NCBI GenBank assembly: GCA_026545225.1
Contig: CM048853.1
Location: forward strand, 44,222,755 to 44,286,754
DNA length: 64,000 nt
From: Cornus controversa
Lineage: Eukaryota > Streptophyta > Magnoliopsida > Cornales > Cornaceae
Reading direction: 5' to 3'
Shown here: positions 24,444 to 35,141 of the stretch, in pieces
Numbering within the stretch: position 1 is the first letter of the stretch
Layout: each line of letters starts with the position of its first letter
Program-made: the position numbers and the translations under genes
The notes under the pieces: generated by a model
Seen by the model: the letters and a program-made list of their open reading frames with translations, nothing else
What the model was told of the DNA's origin: nothing
Databases searched by the model: none

Positions 24444-24617
24444 GATATCTGTGTTTTTTCTACATGGTACTAATAAGGCCACACTTCTTCAGGAGTATTC
24501 TTCATGTTCGCAATCTTTTCTGGTTCTATTGTTGTATTTGTTGCAAGACTGGTGCCAGAGACAAAAGGACGAACATTAGAAGAAATACAAGCATCCATGA
24601 TTGATCTCCTCCACTGA
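17821..24617 (+). CDS. ERD6-like sugar transporter copy D, intact, 18 exons, 477 aa
   Basis: A membrane sugar carrier (MFS, ERD6-like), expected at the tonoplast. Exons: 17821-17988, 20317-20379, 21016-21105, 21215-21274, 21795-21860, 21945-22010, 22088-22163, 22247-22311, 22563-22655, 22782-22862, 22953-23037, 23136-23179, 23260-23322, 23401-23460, 23543-23596, 24140-24199, 24284-24398 and 24493-24617. They sum to 1434 nt in one frame with GT/AG borders, the usual family length. Motifs: LTRSLI at residues 6-11 (like the LxxxLL vacuolar signal of ESL1), [11 protein letters not shown] ending at 107, PESPRWL 212-218, VQFGG from 285, GRRP 334-337 and PETKGR 458-463. The TM7 motif is normally QQFGG; V replaces the first sugar-contacting Gln. 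HQRKEL has R where E has W. AATAAA follows the stop at 24631. Expression is untested. Confidence 0.93.
18649..20109. mobile_element. Harbinger-like non-autonomous element in intron 1 of copy D
   Basis: Ends are GGGTGCATTTAG and its reverse CTAAACGCACCC, flanked by TTA at 18646-18648 and 20110-20112. The 3-bp TTA duplication and GGGTGY ends fit PIF/Harbinger MITEs. Copy E intron 1 lacks it at the matching place (36440-36450). The interior is extremely AT-rich with tandem repeats and no transposase. Confidence 0.8.
19221..19620 (+). repeat. AT-rich tandem repeat, about four units of 86-105 bp
   Basis: Units begin AATAATAAATAAA and contain TATTAAATAATATCCTATAT. Starts are near 19221, 19325, 19430 and 19516. 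The array lies inside the Harbinger-like element of copy D intron 1. Confidence 0.8.
23767..23891. mobile_element. 125-bp TG...CA element with AATAT duplication, intron 15 of copy D
   Basis: It has 12-bp perfect inverted ends TGTTAGATTATA and is flanked by AATAT at 23762-23766 and 23892-23896. Copy A has the empty site with a single AATAT (near 1268). Copy E has the same insertion at 40057-40180. The 5-bp duplication and TG/CA tips suggest a very short solo LTR; a MITE is the alternative. Confidence 0.75.
24407..24444 (+). repeat. (TC)n(TA)n microsatellite in intron 17 of copy D
   Basis: Same position as the copy A repeat, with a shorter TA part. Confidence 0.9.
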
Positions 24618-24923
24618 GATACTGTTTTGAAATAAAATAGATGGTATAAAGTTTCCATCTTTTCTGTGATTTCCCTGATAAACCTACTTGGGGCTAATTT
24701 TGAGCACCCAAATAATATCTTTGAGGTCCATTTAGTATAGTTGAAGTCCATTTGCTATGACACTTAACATTAGAAGAAATTAAATACCTTGAAATAAAAA
24801 GAACCAGTTCTTTTGTTTGCATAAACCATTCATTTGGAATTGAAATTAAAAAAACAATTAACGTTGAATTTCATTATGCTTGAATGAGGTTGAACTCATG
24901 GTGAAACTCATATTCATATCACT

Positions 24924-25580
24924 TTTTTTCCCCATAAGGTAAGTATTGTATTGAAAGCAAATTGTTTATACAAAAGTCATGGCAAAAGCCGGTTAGGAGA
25001 CATAGGTATACAACTGATGGCCAAGGTACTACAGAGAGAGAGACATATGATTTCATGAAAACTTACAGTAGAAGAACTACTGAGAAGGAGGAGGTTGTAA
25101 GCTAAACAGATGGTTTCCTTGGAAGACGAATTACAGAACTTGGAAGGGACTATAAATCTACAAACAACCTACTCTTTCGGCAATTCTTCATAGAGAAGCT
25201 GCAGAGTCTGAGTCGAATGAGGCTGTGGATGGCCTTAATGAATGCTTGTAGTGTGGATCTCTGGTTTCTAAAGATTCGACTGTTTCTCTCTTTCCATATT
25301 CCATAAACACACCCTGAAAGTGCTAGTTTTTGCAAGAAAAATACTTTCTTGTCATTCCATGCATTGGAGAGCCATGAGATTAGGTCTTTCCAACTAATGA
25401 TGTCAGGTGGAATGGTGAAATTGCACAAGGCTGTGAAATGGTTCCATATTTGTAAGTCGAAGGGGCATTGGAAGAAGAGGTGGTTATGGCTCTCTTCTGC
25501 AGATAGGCAGTGAACAAGCATTGAGGATGTGTAATGTTGCTAATGAGGGGCTATCCAGGGTTGCAAGCTTTTCTTGGACA
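24924..25580 (-). mobile_element. LINE 3' fragment downstream of copy D
   Basis: The minus-strand frame 25150-25521 reads as a zf-RVT region (SHNHLFFQCPF, then SGCVYGIWKERN) close to a LINE ORF2 end. A T-run near 24926 marks the poly(A) side. This copy has one unit of the 60-bp segment that is repeated after A and E. It shares its insertion point with those copies, about 300 bp after the stop codon. Confidence 0.8.
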
Positions 25581-26069
25581 ATCTAGGACTATATATATAC
25601 AAAAAAAAAAAATCTTTCTACATTACTGTCACACTCTACATTTATTTATTATTTTTATTTTCGGAAGTTCACTCTACATTTATTTCAAATTATGTAATGA
25701 TATACTAGACTAAATAAGCAGATTATGCAAACGAATTGAAACGTAATTATTTTGTACATTTAGGAAGACCGTAAGGTTCTTTTCTTACTATTTCATTACT
25801 TCATTCTTTTTTATATATATAAAAAACTAAAAATTCGATCTTCAATTTTTTTTTTTTTTAAATATTGTTTTTCTTATTTCAATCTCAAAAATATTTTAGA
25901 ATATTGTTTTCCTATCAAATAATGAATTGTGAAATTTCAAAGCAGAAGTCTAACAATGACTCAGGCCAAGCAGGGAAGCCAACCCAAAGTGCAAATTAAG
26001 CAAGAGCATATAAACAAAAGATCATAATAGAGAGTTGCACGAATTGAATTTATTTATTTATTTATTTAT
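25581..26069. other. AT-rich spacer of the D block, no gene seen
   Basis: Poly(A), poly(T) and a TTTA microsatellite (26047-26068). Aligns with 41930-42338 of the E block. Confidence 0.6.
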
Positions 26070-26974
26070 GGGTAAAATGCTCTCACAACTCCCCAGGTTT
26101 GAGTTTATTGTTCATTGATGAAACTTAGTGTCAAAGATTGCTCTAACATCCCCTCAGGTTTGATTTAGATAACCCTAACACCCCTTATTGCCAAAAATAC
26201 ATTTCTTCTTTTCTTTTTCTTTTCTCTCTCTCATGTGTTCACTCACTCTCCCTCTTGGCTCTATCTCATCTCATCTCTCAGCTTCCAACTTCATCTCTAT
26301 CATTCTCTTTTCTTTTTCTTTTCTTCTTTTCTTGGTGGTTGTCCGGCAATGGAGGAAACGAAGACCCATTTCGACGGGTCTTTATAGAGGTTCGACCATA
26401 GTGGGTTTTCCTTGGTGGAGTTGGTTGACGATGGTGGCCGGAGATGATGGTGGAGGTGGTTGAAGATGGTCAACCGTGACAGTGGTGCTCGGCGAAACTA
26501 GGCCTTCTCGACTGTGGGTGATTCCAGTGGTTGTGCAAAGAGCTCCTGGCGGTGACAGATGATGGTGATGGTGGGCTATGCATGGCCAGAGCTGATCAAT
26601 CTTTGCCAACAGAATTGGTCTCGATTGAAAGTGACTGGTGATGGCAGTGGAGGACAGTGGTTTGTTTGTGGTGCTTTAATGGAGGTCTGGCCATGGTGGA
26701 GGTGGTTGACGATGGTGGCCGGAGATGATGGTGGAGGTGGAGTGCTCGGCTATTGAAAGAGAGACGGAGGATAGAGTGAGCGAGAAAGAGAGAGTGAACA
26801 TTTGAGAGAGATGGATGAAGAGAGAAAAAAAGAAAAAGAAAGGAGAAGGGTATTTTTGGCAACAAGAGGTGTTAGGGTTAGGTAAATCAAACCTAAGGGG
26901 TGTCAGAGCAGTTTTGGACACTAAGTTTCATCTATGAGTAATAAACCCAAACCTGAGAGAGTGTGAGAGCATTA
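26070..26974. mobile_element. Mutator-like foldback element with about 125-bp inverted ends (D block)
   Basis: The left end (GGTAAAATGCTCTCACA...) and the reversed right end share about 125 bp including CAGGTTTGA, TGATGAAACTTAGTGTC and CCCTAACACC. The interior carries two direct copies of GACGATGGTGGCCGGAGATG with a weak coding look but no known domain. In D the right flank has lost about 110 bp relative to E, removing the right-hand duplication. The E copy at 42339-43293 preserves it. Confidence 0.7.
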
Positions 26975-27296
26975 AGTCTACCATGACTTTAGAACCAAAA
27001 GGGGACCAAACAAAGTAACACCAAATCACCTTACTAAACCAGCAACTATACAAAACAAAAACAAACTTACTTTTCTACTCAACCAAACTTGTACAAAACA
27101 CCATAAATTAGGGTATAAAGGTCAAAGCAATACTTTTTCCTACTCAACCAAACACTATATTGCAAAATTTCACACTTAAATCAAGAGTATTTTGGTATGA
27201 AGTGATAAGAAGGAAACGGTTTAAGTCATACCAATATTGTAAAACCTTTATTGATGACGATGACAATTCCTTTAGTGAGTGGATCAGGTGTAATAC
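26975..27296. other. end of the D-block duplicated segment
   Basis: Matches 43400-43737 of the E block. Similarity stops at AATACAACATGT, where gypsy-derived sequence begins. No gene seen. Confidence 0.6.
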
Positions 27297-27301
27297 AACA
27301 T

Positions 27302-28327
27302 GTACATCGCACACACACGAGTGATAAGGACAGTCCGATGTAGTGCAACACTATACTGAGGATCACGACTCAGTGATCTTTACATCGTTCGGGTTTATAT
27401 GTGTCTAAGAAGGTGAGTTTTTCATAACCGATTGTGGCATCGATCATTTGGTCGATCTTTAGCAAGGGATAACTGTCCTTTAGGCAAGCTTTGTTCAAAT
27501 TGGTGAAATCAATGCAGACTCGCCATTTTTCATTCTTTTTCTAAATCACGACCACGTTGGAGATCCAATCTGGTTAGTATACCTCCCGAATCAAGCCTGC
27601 ATTAAATAGCTTTTGGACCTCTTCGGCAATGATTCGGTTGTGCTCGAGCGCGAACCGGCGTTGACATTTTTTGACGAGCTAAAAGGCAGAGTTGATGTTC
27701 AAACTGTGACAAGCTGTGCCAGGATTGATCCCGATCATATCTGCATGATCCCATGCGAAGACGTCCAAACTCTCCTATAACAGTTGCGTGAGATCTTCTT
27801 TTTCCACGTCTATTGATCGGGGTCTTATTTGGGTCGTTTGGTCGACATTGTTTGGATCAATTTGAACAGTTTGTAATGTCTCAAGAGTGTGAGCCCGAAG
27901 TTCTTCCTATTCGTCCTCGGCATTGAAGTAAGCCGGTAGTTACTATTAAGGATTCTGGTGGACTGCGGGAATGGTTTTTGTAGAATCCGTGCTTTTTAGG
28001 GCGACGACATAACACATCCGAGCAGTGGCTTGATCGCCCAAAATGTTTACTATGCTCTGACCATTGATTAATTGACAGGCACTTCATCATTTGATGGAGG
28101 GTAGAGGGGATGCCTCTCATTTGGTGTATCCATCCTCAACCGAGGTAAGGTGAATTGGTGAATTGACTTCAATGATCACAAAAATCTCATCCAACATTAT
28201 TTGTGCTACCCCAATAGGGAGGGTGACTGTGCCAAAGGAGGTTACCCAAGTTCCATCAAACCCAACAAGAGGGTTGTGGCTCTGTCGGACATGGTCAGCA
28301 GTAAAATCGAGTTGCTCAAGGGTTGAG
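27302..28327 (-). pseudogene. Ty3/gypsy fragment: protease end and reverse transcriptase start
   Basis: On the minus strand, 28117-28327 reads as the region after a gypsy aspartic protease (PLVGFDGTW, then GTVTLPIG). Then 27420-27660 reads as the start of RT (AEEVQKLFNAGLIREVYQPDW, then WRVCIDFTNLNKAC). At least one stop separates them, and the frame ends after TYKPERCKDH near 27420. The rest of RT, RNase H, integrase and the 3' LTR are missing. The element continues on the far side of the solo LTR at 31920. Confidence 0.8.
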
Positions 28328-29679
28328 TGTAATACCCCGGAAAATTTAGGTGTCAATTTAATCTCTTTACATTATTACTTTATTTTATTAATTCATGTTA
28401 AATGTTTTTTTATATAAATTATTATTGTAGGTGAGTTGCTTGTCTTTTATACATGCATATTGTCATTTTATGTGAATTGGTATCAATTGTGTGTTATTTT
28501 ATTTAAATGTTTTGGGTTGGGCAAGGGAGGAATTTGGGCTAGGATGAGTGGGCTAAGGTTATGTTTAAAATGATGGGCCTAGGGTTGTAATAATATTTTT
28601 ATTGCTATTGTTAGTATTATTAATTTGATTTTTAATTAGTTTGAGGAAAATAAATAAAAGAATAATTAAAACAAAAAGGAAAAGAAAAGAAGAAGAAATT
28701 AGGGTTTGTCGTTGTTTTACGCACAGAATTAAAAGAGAGTAAACGAAAGAGAGAAGGGAGTGACGATCGGGTGAACAAGTTGATTCGTCAGGAAAAAGGC
28801 AAGTTTGATTCTTCTCTTCCCCTTTGAATCCGTATGCATAGTCTAGGTTTGAGGATTGTGTTTATTTTGGAAATTTGTATATAATTGTATGTCGTTTTCT
28901 CTGTTGATAAATTTTGTGAGAATTAATTATGCTAATTGTATAAACATGTTGTTAGAAATTTGTATGCATTTATTTATGAAATTAAATGATTTTGCATGCT
29001 AGGAATAATTCTGTGAATTAAACATTAGGATTTTAGAGTTTTGGTACTATTTTAGGGTATTTTTGCATATGTATATACATGCATATATGATTGTATAGGC
29101 GAGTATATATATATACGAACATGAAATTTGGGTTTACTGTGTTTATCATTTTTGAGGGATTTTGTTCCGATCAATAGGTAGATCTTACTTCCTAGAACAA
29201 CCCTTGAAAATTAGGTTGTAAACTGTTGGGTAGATTGATGGGAATTTGACTTTGAAATTTTAGATTTTCGAAACTTGAAATTGGGCGTTTTTGATTTAGG
29301 CCATGAGAGGGCGTGAATTTGGTACCAATGCGTAGATTAGATCGAGACGAGTTCAATGGTATATTCATACGCGCGATTCGGTATCCGGAAGTGACCGGAA
29401 AATGGTCGGAAAGTTCGGCCACCATTGTTGAGCTTTAAAGCTTCAGCCGTGGGAAGAAGAAAGAAGAAGGAAGAAAGAAAAAAAAAATGTGGGGGCAAGG
29501 TCGCCTGCGCGTGGGGGCGCGTGCCGCCCGCTCCGGCACCGGCCGGTGGCCGGAAAATTATTTTCGGGCCCCACTCTCGAGGGCCCACCTCTGGGTCCAA
29601 TATGGGCCCATTCCGAATTGTTTTGATATTTATTTTGTATTTTTGAAATTTTTGCAAAAACTTAAAAATCTGGAAAAAT

Positions 29680-30270
29680 CATTTTTTAAAATACTTTTAT
29701 AATTCTAAAAATTCCCAAAATTTTATGTAAACTTCCTGGGAGCTTAAGGGGCTTGGGGTTTAAATTTCATATCAAAATTATTTACCATTATCTTTAAATT
29801 AATTTTTAAAGTGTCTAAAACCTGGATTTTTCAGCCTCTTTAATTTTAGAAAATAGTTAGAAATTTCCGAAAATTCCGAAATTTTTACTGTAGCTCTCTG
29901 GAGGCTAAATACACTTGGGTTTAAAGTTTCAACTCAAAATGATCTTTTCTTGTTGTTCAATTGATTTTTAAAGTGTCCAAAAGTTGGGTTTTTCACTTTC
30001 TGTAATTTTAGAAAATACTTTTATAATTCCAAAATTTTCCAAATTTTTACTGTAATTCTATGGAGGATAAATATACTTGGGTTTAAATTTTCAACTCAAA
30101 ATAATCTTTCCTTGTTGTTCAATTTATTTTTAAAGTGTCTAAAAGTTGGATTTTCACCTTCTTTTATTTTTAGAAAATATTTTAAAATTCCAGAAAATTC
30201 TAGAAAAATTTAGGTAACTTTATAGGATTAAAATTCACTTGGGTTTTAAATTTCATGTCAAAATGAGTCT
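29680..30270 (+). repeat. diverged tandem repeat, four units of about 130-150 bp, in the solo LTR
   Basis: Each unit has a TTACTGTA-like string, then CTTGGGTTTAAA, TCAACTCAAAATRAT, TTTTTAAAGTGTCTAAAA and TTTTAGAAAATA. Spacing is irregular and copies are diverged. Confidence 0.7.
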
Positions 30271-30704
30271 CCCTTGTGATTGTGTTGGTTGTAAAAGTAT
30301 GCCTCGAATTATGTTTATTTTCTTTTTGCTAGAATAATAATTTTTAAAATTCTCAAAAATTCTAGGAAATTCCAGCATGATTTAATAGGGTTCTTAGCAG
30401 TAGAATATGCCCAGAAACCTAGATAAAAGTTAGGTTTAGACTCCCTCATATATTTGAGTGCATTGAAGGTTGAGTTGAGAAATTGCTTCTATAATGGATG
30501 CTTGGGTTATTTGGTTTATTGGAATATATTTTCCTTTAAGGATATAAATGCCCATCAAATACTTGATTATAGTCTACTTGTGAACGATTTGTCTTATGAT
30601 GATAATTTCATGTTGGATGATTTGAAATAACGGTTGTGCAAATTTAAATCATAATGCACCTTGTTATTTTATATTGCATATTGGAATGTATCTATGCATT
30701 TTAT

Positions 30705-31065
30705 TTTGGCATGTAAGGATTGCCCAGCGTGTCAGGATCGCCCATACCTAATAAGGTATCTATATATTTTATTTGGCATGTAAGGATTGCCCGGCGTGTC
30801 AGGATCGCCCATACCTAATAAGGTATCTATATATTTTATTTGGCATGTAAGGATTGCCCGGCGTGTCAGGATCGCCCATACCTAATAAGGTATCTATGCA
30901 TTTTATTTGGCATGTCAGGATTGCCCGGCGTGTCAGGATCACCCATACCTAATAAGGTATCTATACATTTTATTTGGCGTGTTAGGATCGCCCATACCTA
31001 ATAAGGTATCTATACATTTTATTTGGCGTGTCATGATCGCCCATATCTAATAAGGTATCTATATG
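30705..31065 (+). repeat. 67-bp minisatellite with shortened 48-bp units in the solo LTR
   Basis: Units contain GGATTGCCCGGCGTGTCAGG, ATCGCCCATACC and TAATAAGGTATCTAT. Four units have a 67-bp period. The last two have lost the GGATTGCCCGGC part and measure about 48 bp. Confidence 0.9.
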
Positions 31066-31914
31066 TGTATGCACATGTTTTCTTTATTTTGAACTTAAAG
31101 AATGTGTTCATTGTTGGATGATAAGGGTGTGTTGGAACAATGTATAAGATGATTTTACTTCTGAAAACATGAGCTAAATAGGAAATGACTAGTATGTATA
31201 TATCGATACCTATTAAGGTATCAAAAGATTAAATGATGGCATGTTAGGATTGCTTAAACTTGATATTATTTTATATTATGTTTATTTCTGCTGAACGTAA
31301 GGAATGTGTTCACGTTTGCATAATAAGGGTTTGGGTGGAATATTATAAATATTGACGGTTGTTTTGGAAACACGAAACTGGGTAAAAGAATAACTTGTGG
31401 GTTAAATCTATAGACTTATTTTGTGTCCCTTATACTGAGGGTATATATATTGGTTCTCTGATTGGGATGTAGTAGATAGAACTTGCTCGTGGGTTTAACC
31501 CACTGTGTTGATATTTCAGGTTTCAGACAGGTTCCACCGCGAGGATAGAGTTTTAGGATTTGGTTGTAGCAGACATCTCATCTCATCAGTTATAGGGTAG
31601 GAACTTGTCTTCTTCAAGAGTCATACTATGAACTTTTGAGACTTTGATTGTTGGTATTAATTTTAGAATTTAAAAAACTTTTGTTCTTTCTGGTTAAGGG
31701 GTCCTTGGGTTACGGGACTTCTAAATTGTATTACCAGAATATATTTATTTATTTATCAATTATTTCAGTTCAATGGAATTTCTATTCAGCTTTTAGCAAT
31801 TATTCTATTTCTTTCTTTTGCATCTATGCTTGTTGCTATCAGTGGTTAATATTCCTCAGGTTTTGTGTATGAGACTGGCCACCTCATGCGCGAAATTTTC
31901 TAGGGGGTATTTCA

Positions 31915-32046
31915 TTGAGCGAGTCATAACATTCGTGTTGGACCTTGTGTCCATGAGGATGCGTCTGGCGATGCAGTTTGTTATGGTCAGGGTGAGTACT
32001 AGTGGGTCCTCATGCAGTGATTAAACTCTCTGCATGTCCACCTATG
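31915..32046 (-). pseudogene. gypsy aspartic protease fragment with altered active site
   Basis: The minus-strand frame reads HEDPLVLTLTI, then RRILMDTRSN. The family active site is DTGS or DSGS; here Gly is replaced by Arg and a stop precedes the block. It joins the frame at 28327 across the solo LTR. Confidence 0.75.
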
Positions 32047-32765
32047 GAATGTGATATCTGACACCGGACATAATAGTGATTATTCTGTAGGCTAAGAGTA
32101 ACAGAAAATAAACAGAAGGAAAGCACAAGAATTGCCCAAAAACTCAGAGAAAAGTCTCTGGTATTCAATATTATTATTAAAAATCAAAAGTACCTTCGAA
32201 TCAACCCACAAGCCGGGTTATATAGCTGAACTTCGTCAACATTACCAAAAATAGTAAAAACCTAATATTCTTGCCATAATAAAATATGAAATAAAAGAAG
32301 AAAATTGCCAGAATTCTGGCCCAAATCAAGCCTAGAATCTCTTCCTAATCAACAAAATAAATATTACCAAAAAAGGAAAGGAATAACTAAAATTAGGGAT
32401 TTGGAGGGGAAAACAGTGAATTTTGGCCTTGAAAAAATACACACCCAGCTTTAGCTGGGTGCCTACGACGTGCGCGCCGAACCAAGTTTTTCGAATTGTG
32501 GTCATAAAGGCGATTCTGACACTTCTAGCCAAAGTTATGGCCAAAATACTAAAACGCATCCAAAAATACCCTAATTAGTGACAACGTCACGGTTTTCTGC
32601 CATCTTTACGCTGATCTGCCAACTCAAGATATTTCAGTGTCATTAACGTGTCGTGTGATAGCTCAGCATCATCTGACTCGAATGCTCCTGCATCAATATC
32701 TCTCCAAGCACGCTCATCCTGAACAGTGCCCACCGTCACTGTCTTTTGAGTTTTCATCCAGCGAC
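32047..32765. mobile_element. unassigned insertion inside the gypsy gag-protease linker
   Basis: About 700 bp separate the protease block from the gag block (compare the short linker usual in gypsy). It contains an open minus-strand stretch near 32590-32760 (a RAWRDIDAGAFESDD-type sequence) whose family I do not recognise, and otherwise LTR-like sequence. Borders are approximate. Confidence 0.4.
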
Positions 32766-34295
32766 AGTCCTTAATTGTGTGAGCGTCGGGCCTCCACTAT
32801 TGGGCATGTCCATGGATGGTATCAATCATTTTCGGGGGTGGGGTCTCGTCTGCCTTTTGAGTCGATCGTGATGGCTCAGGTCAAAACGACGTGTCTTACA
32901 AGACATATTGAGTTAGCTCCCCTTAAGACAGGAGGAGCTCTACTTGATTGCACAGGTTCCGACAGTCATTGGTTGTGTGGCCCACGTCTTTGTGAAAGGT
33001 GCAGTGCTTCGTTCGGTCCCTGGACTCAATCGGGGCGGTTAGAGGGGGCGGATTCCAGAAAATCCCCCTTTTAACAGTCTCTTGGAAAAGTCAGCTCAGA
33101 GTCACCTTAAGAGGTGTTTCTTTTCTTTCAACCATTGGCTTCATTTTCGGGGGTCAATTACCCACTGGGAGCATTTGTTGGGGCGCGTTTGGCGTATTTA
33201 CTAAGGCCCTATCCTCGGGCGAGGCAACGGTGATAAAGGTCGACGGTTGGGCCTGTTTCACCTCATCATCTTTGACCGCTATGTACCCCTGAGCCTTACT
33301 GTTTAGAGCGTTTATATCCTTCGGGGGCTTCTTCAACAGCGCTCAGTAGAACTCTGTGCCACTGTTCATGGCCACCCGAAAGGCTTCTACTGCCGTACTT
33401 TGGTCACACCCATCAATTAAAGATATTTTGATATTAAATCATGAGAGAAATATCTTTAATAATTCGCCCCTGGATTGCTTTAGAGTGAATAGCGAAGACA
33501 CAGTCCTCTTCTGTCTTCGATTGCCCACATAATGTGATATAAATTGTTCACATAAGGCTTAGAAGTTGATGATTAATCCAGAAGGCCGTTGCTTAAACCA
33601 CAGTAATGCTGGGTCGTTGACGGTGGTTGAAAACACGTAGCACATGAGCTCGTCGTCTTCAACATTCAAAGTCATTCGTTGTTACACATGGTAGATGTGC
33701 TCGACCAGACTCGTTCGATCATCGAAATTGACAAATACTGGCATTTTGAACTTTGCGGCACATTCGCTCTTAAGATATGGCTTGCAAAATGTGATTGCAT
33801 CACGCCCCTTATCGCTTTTGCAGTAAGGTCCGACGGGGTCTTAGACTATAGGTCATGTTTGATAATCTTGACCTCTTTTTGTATTTGCTCTTGGAGCGAT
33901 TTGTGCCCGGCCGAGCACATCAGAGCCTAATCTATCGGGTCCGGGTCAGCTCGACCAGAGCGTTTAACTAGGACTTGGTTTGACAAACCATGTTCGAGGT
34001 ACGCTGCAGCTCATTGGTGGCGCGAACTCCCTTCGTCTTGGTTACTGGAATGATTAAGGGGATCGAGTGGTGGTTGTCGGGCTCCCCAGCTTCGCTGCGA
34101 AGTTCCACGTTCTCTCATTGCAAGGTGTCCACCTGGCGCATCAACGCCTCTAGGTTCGGACGCCCTAACTCACTTCCAGGTGGGTGAGGGGGACCCTAGG
34201 TATAAACGGTCGCTCGAGTGGATCCTACCATCATTGATAAAGTGGAATGGGAACGATAGACACACGATTCTTTTCGTCGATTCCCACATACGGTG
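32766..34295 (-). pseudogene. Ty3/gypsy gag remnant
   Basis: Minus-strand frames between 33150 and 33900 read as retrotransposon gag (AKFKMPVFVNFDDRTSLVEH, then DELMCYVFSTTVN, LLWFKQRPSG and AVEAFRVAMNSG), followed by a zinc-knuckle-like CTFHKDVGHTTNDC near 32960. Frames are broken by stops. At about 34290 on the minus strand TTTGGCACCGTATGTGGGAA resembles the primer-site region of plant gypsy elements. Confidence 0.75.
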
Positions 34296-34299
34296 CCAA

Positions 34300-34880
34300 A
34301 GTGTAGATGCTCAAAAAAGTATGAACTATAACTACACTCAAATTCTTATAAAAGATAACAATTTAGTTACAAAGGCTTTGGTAATATTGTCCTTTCTTTT
34401 TGTTTCTTTTTCACTTCTTTTTTTTTTTTTTCCTTTTTTTTGTTTGTTTCTTTACCTTTTATAGCATTCCTCTTTTTGTCTTATTCCTTTGGATATTTCG
34501 GGGGACAAGCCTTTCCTCATCATTGTGTCTGTTGGGCTTTGTTGGGCCTTATCCGGGTATAGATGATAGTTGTCCTATGAAGCAAGAGGTTGTCTGGTTT
34601 AATGATAATTTGGCAAGTGGGAGATGTGGTCTGTCAGGGTTAGCCTTATCTTGGCTAGTAGCAGCCCACGTCATTCTCTTTCGAGTTAGTTGGGTTGGGC
34701 TCGCTGATGTGAATTTTGGGCTTATTTTGTGTTAGTTTGACTCATGTGACTGGGATTGGGCCTGTTTTGGTGAGTTTTGTGTTTTGGGGGTCCATAATAC
34801 ATGTAAACAAGATTTTTCAAAGGAAAAAAAATATTGGGAGGGCAAGCTGTGTTTTTTTTTTTAAAAATCCGCTATTAATA
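34300..34880 (-). mobile_element. probable 5' LTR of the gypsy element
   Basis: It lies just outside the primer-site-like sequence, is T-rich, and resembles 9950-10316 around GGGCCTTATCC. The outer border is unclear, but by 34956 the sequence is the leader of copy E. Confidence 0.5.
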
Positions 34881-35141
34881 AGAGTCAGATTATTAAAGTG
34901 GCCTATGCTCGCGACCTGACAGATTCAGGCAATTAAATAAATCAAGTTTACTTTTGTCCATTCTTTCAACTTTTGTCCCCCTGAACTGCAATCAACTACT
35001 CTTCTCAACTCTCAAGTCTCAACTACGTTTCGTAGTTTCACTTCTGCCCAAAAGCAGACTCTCTCTCTCTCTCTCTCTCTACTACCACTAATATTGAGCT
35101 GTCTTGATCAAGCAAAGCAGATCAGCATAGAACTGACAATT
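34881..35141 (+). promoter_or_regulatory. proximal promoter and leader of copy E, homology to copy D starting at 34956
   Basis: From 34956 (TCCATTCTTTCAACTTTTGT) to the ATG the sequence matches the copy D leader, including TTTCGTAGTTTCACTTCTGC and the CT tract at about 35061-35080. Upstream of that the TATA-bearing segment and tandem units of copy D are absent. The nearest TATA-like string is TTAAATAAAT near 34933. Confidence 0.6.

Larger units (their letters stand above)
28328..31914 (+). mobile_element. complete 3.6-kb solo LTR nested in the gypsy element
   Basis: It starts TGTAATACCCCGG and ends GGGGGTATTTCA, which form an inverted pair. It is flanked by TTGAG at 28323-28327 and 31915-31919. 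The minus-strand gypsy protease frame is interrupted here and continues directly on the other side once one TTGAG is discounted, so the borders are exact. It contains two tandem-repeat arrays and no protein domain. The size and TGTAATACC start recall long LTRs of chromovirus-type gypsy elements, which is inference. Confidence 0.85.

Noticed and set aside
26382..26921. His/Pro/Ser-rich frames in the foldback element
   Set aside because: Low-complexity translation of GGTGGT and GATGGT repeats on the reverse strand, not conserved as protein between the D and E copies.
29425..29702. GC-rich frames near 29490-29620 as a gene
   Set aside because: The segment is within the bordered solo LTR and has no recognisable domain.
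30705..31065. Regularly spaced repeats that could suggest a CRISPR array
   Set aside because: Units are contiguous 67-bp repeats with no unique spacers, no cas genes, and they lie in a plant LTR.
35094..35141. Upstream ATG as the true start of copy E
   Set aside because: The upstream codons lie in the leader that aligns with the non-coding leader of D, and the start at 35142 matches D exactly.
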